Assembly (NCBI GenBank): GCA_014529385.2
Contig: CM043968.1
Location: 8,354,648 to 8,416,647 of the forward strand
Direction of reading: 5' to 3'
Length of the DNA: 62,000 bases
Origin: Adiantum capillus-veneris
Lineage: Eukaryota; Streptophyta; Polypodiopsida; Polypodiales; Pteridaceae
Position numbers and translations under genes: made by a program. The notes beneath the pieces are model-generated. The model was not told where the DNA came from. It saw only the letters and a program-made list of their open reading frames with translations, and searched no databases. Shown here piece after piece: positions 61,774 to 62,000 of this stretch. Position 1 is the first letter of the stretch. Each line of letters opens with the position of its first letter.

Positions 61774-62000
61774 CACACACACACACACATCTCTCTCACA
61801 CACACAAAGACACACATTGACAAATAAGAGCAACAACAATACCTATATCTGCCACAATAGCCTTATCCTTATTGCTTTTAGGTTTTTTTGTGTCATCCTT
61901 CATGGAAGTAATCTATGGTAAGGATGATTTGAAATCCATGTACTCTTTTGCTAGTAAGTTCTTCAAATTTTGTGGAAGGGGGGTTATTTGGGGGGATTTC
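61196..62000 (+). repeat. Diverged satellite monomer, continuing past the window end
   Basis: Starts at GCAATGACACACTTGC and runs through the microsatellite (61734-61806, interrupted) into the long-type GGGGGGTTATTTGGGGG segment at the last base. Confidence 0.92.
61734..61806 (+). repeat. Interrupted CT/CA microsatellite
   Basis: CT run, ATACAC break, CA run, ATCTCTCT break, then a short CA run. Confidence 0.93.

Overview
This window is repeat-dominated plant nuclear DNA, probably heterochromatin. I found no host protein gene, tRNA or rRNA gene. The plant assignment rests on Ty3/gypsy chromoviruses and a Ty1/copia element that use primer-binding sites matching plant initiator-Met tRNA (TGGTATCAGAGC). 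The species cannot be told from the sequence.

Layout. (1) Positions 1-13376 hold six head-to-tail monomers of a long satellite (2231-2272 bp), nearly identical to each other. The window opens inside the array, so its full length is unknown. (2) 13377-20016 is a Ty3/gypsy chromovirus (copy A, minus strand) that has its 5' LTR but lacks its 3' LTR. (3) 20017-20245 is an old fragment of the satellite. (4) 20246-33382 is a second, more decayed Ty3/gypsy element (C, minus strand). A complete 7275-bp relative of copy A (copy B, 23636-30910, 686-bp LTRs, TSD TTTTT) sits inside its gag. (5) 33383-36050 is diverged satellite. (6) 36051-46158 is a tandem Ty1/copia compound (LTR-internal-LTR-internal-LTR) flanked by one 5-bp duplication, AAAGT. 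It carries a truncated relative of element C (D, 37964-40268) and a 322-bp solo LTR with TSD TGCAG. (7) 46159-47276 is satellite with a small inversion. (8) 47277-52396 is a decayed plus-strand chromovirus (E). (9) 52397-53846 is satellite in inverted orientation, ending in a near-perfect 46-bp hairpin. (10) 53847-62000 is diverged satellite in direct orientation.

The unifying feature is the ~2.3-kb monomer. One half is a decayed coding stretch that resembles the C-terminal zinc-binding (zf-RVT) tail of a plant LINE ORF2. The other half is non-coding and carries a compound (CT)n(CA)n microsatellite. A short variant of the monomer, about 238 bp deleted, has been amplified and homogenised on the left. 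Older long-type copies on the right are diverged, inverted and broken up by retrotransposons. The retroelement genes are mostly broken. The longest open pieces are the copy A integrase-chromodomain (497 aa) and protease-RT (457 aa), the copy B gag (405 aa), and the copia integrase, RT and RNase H segments.
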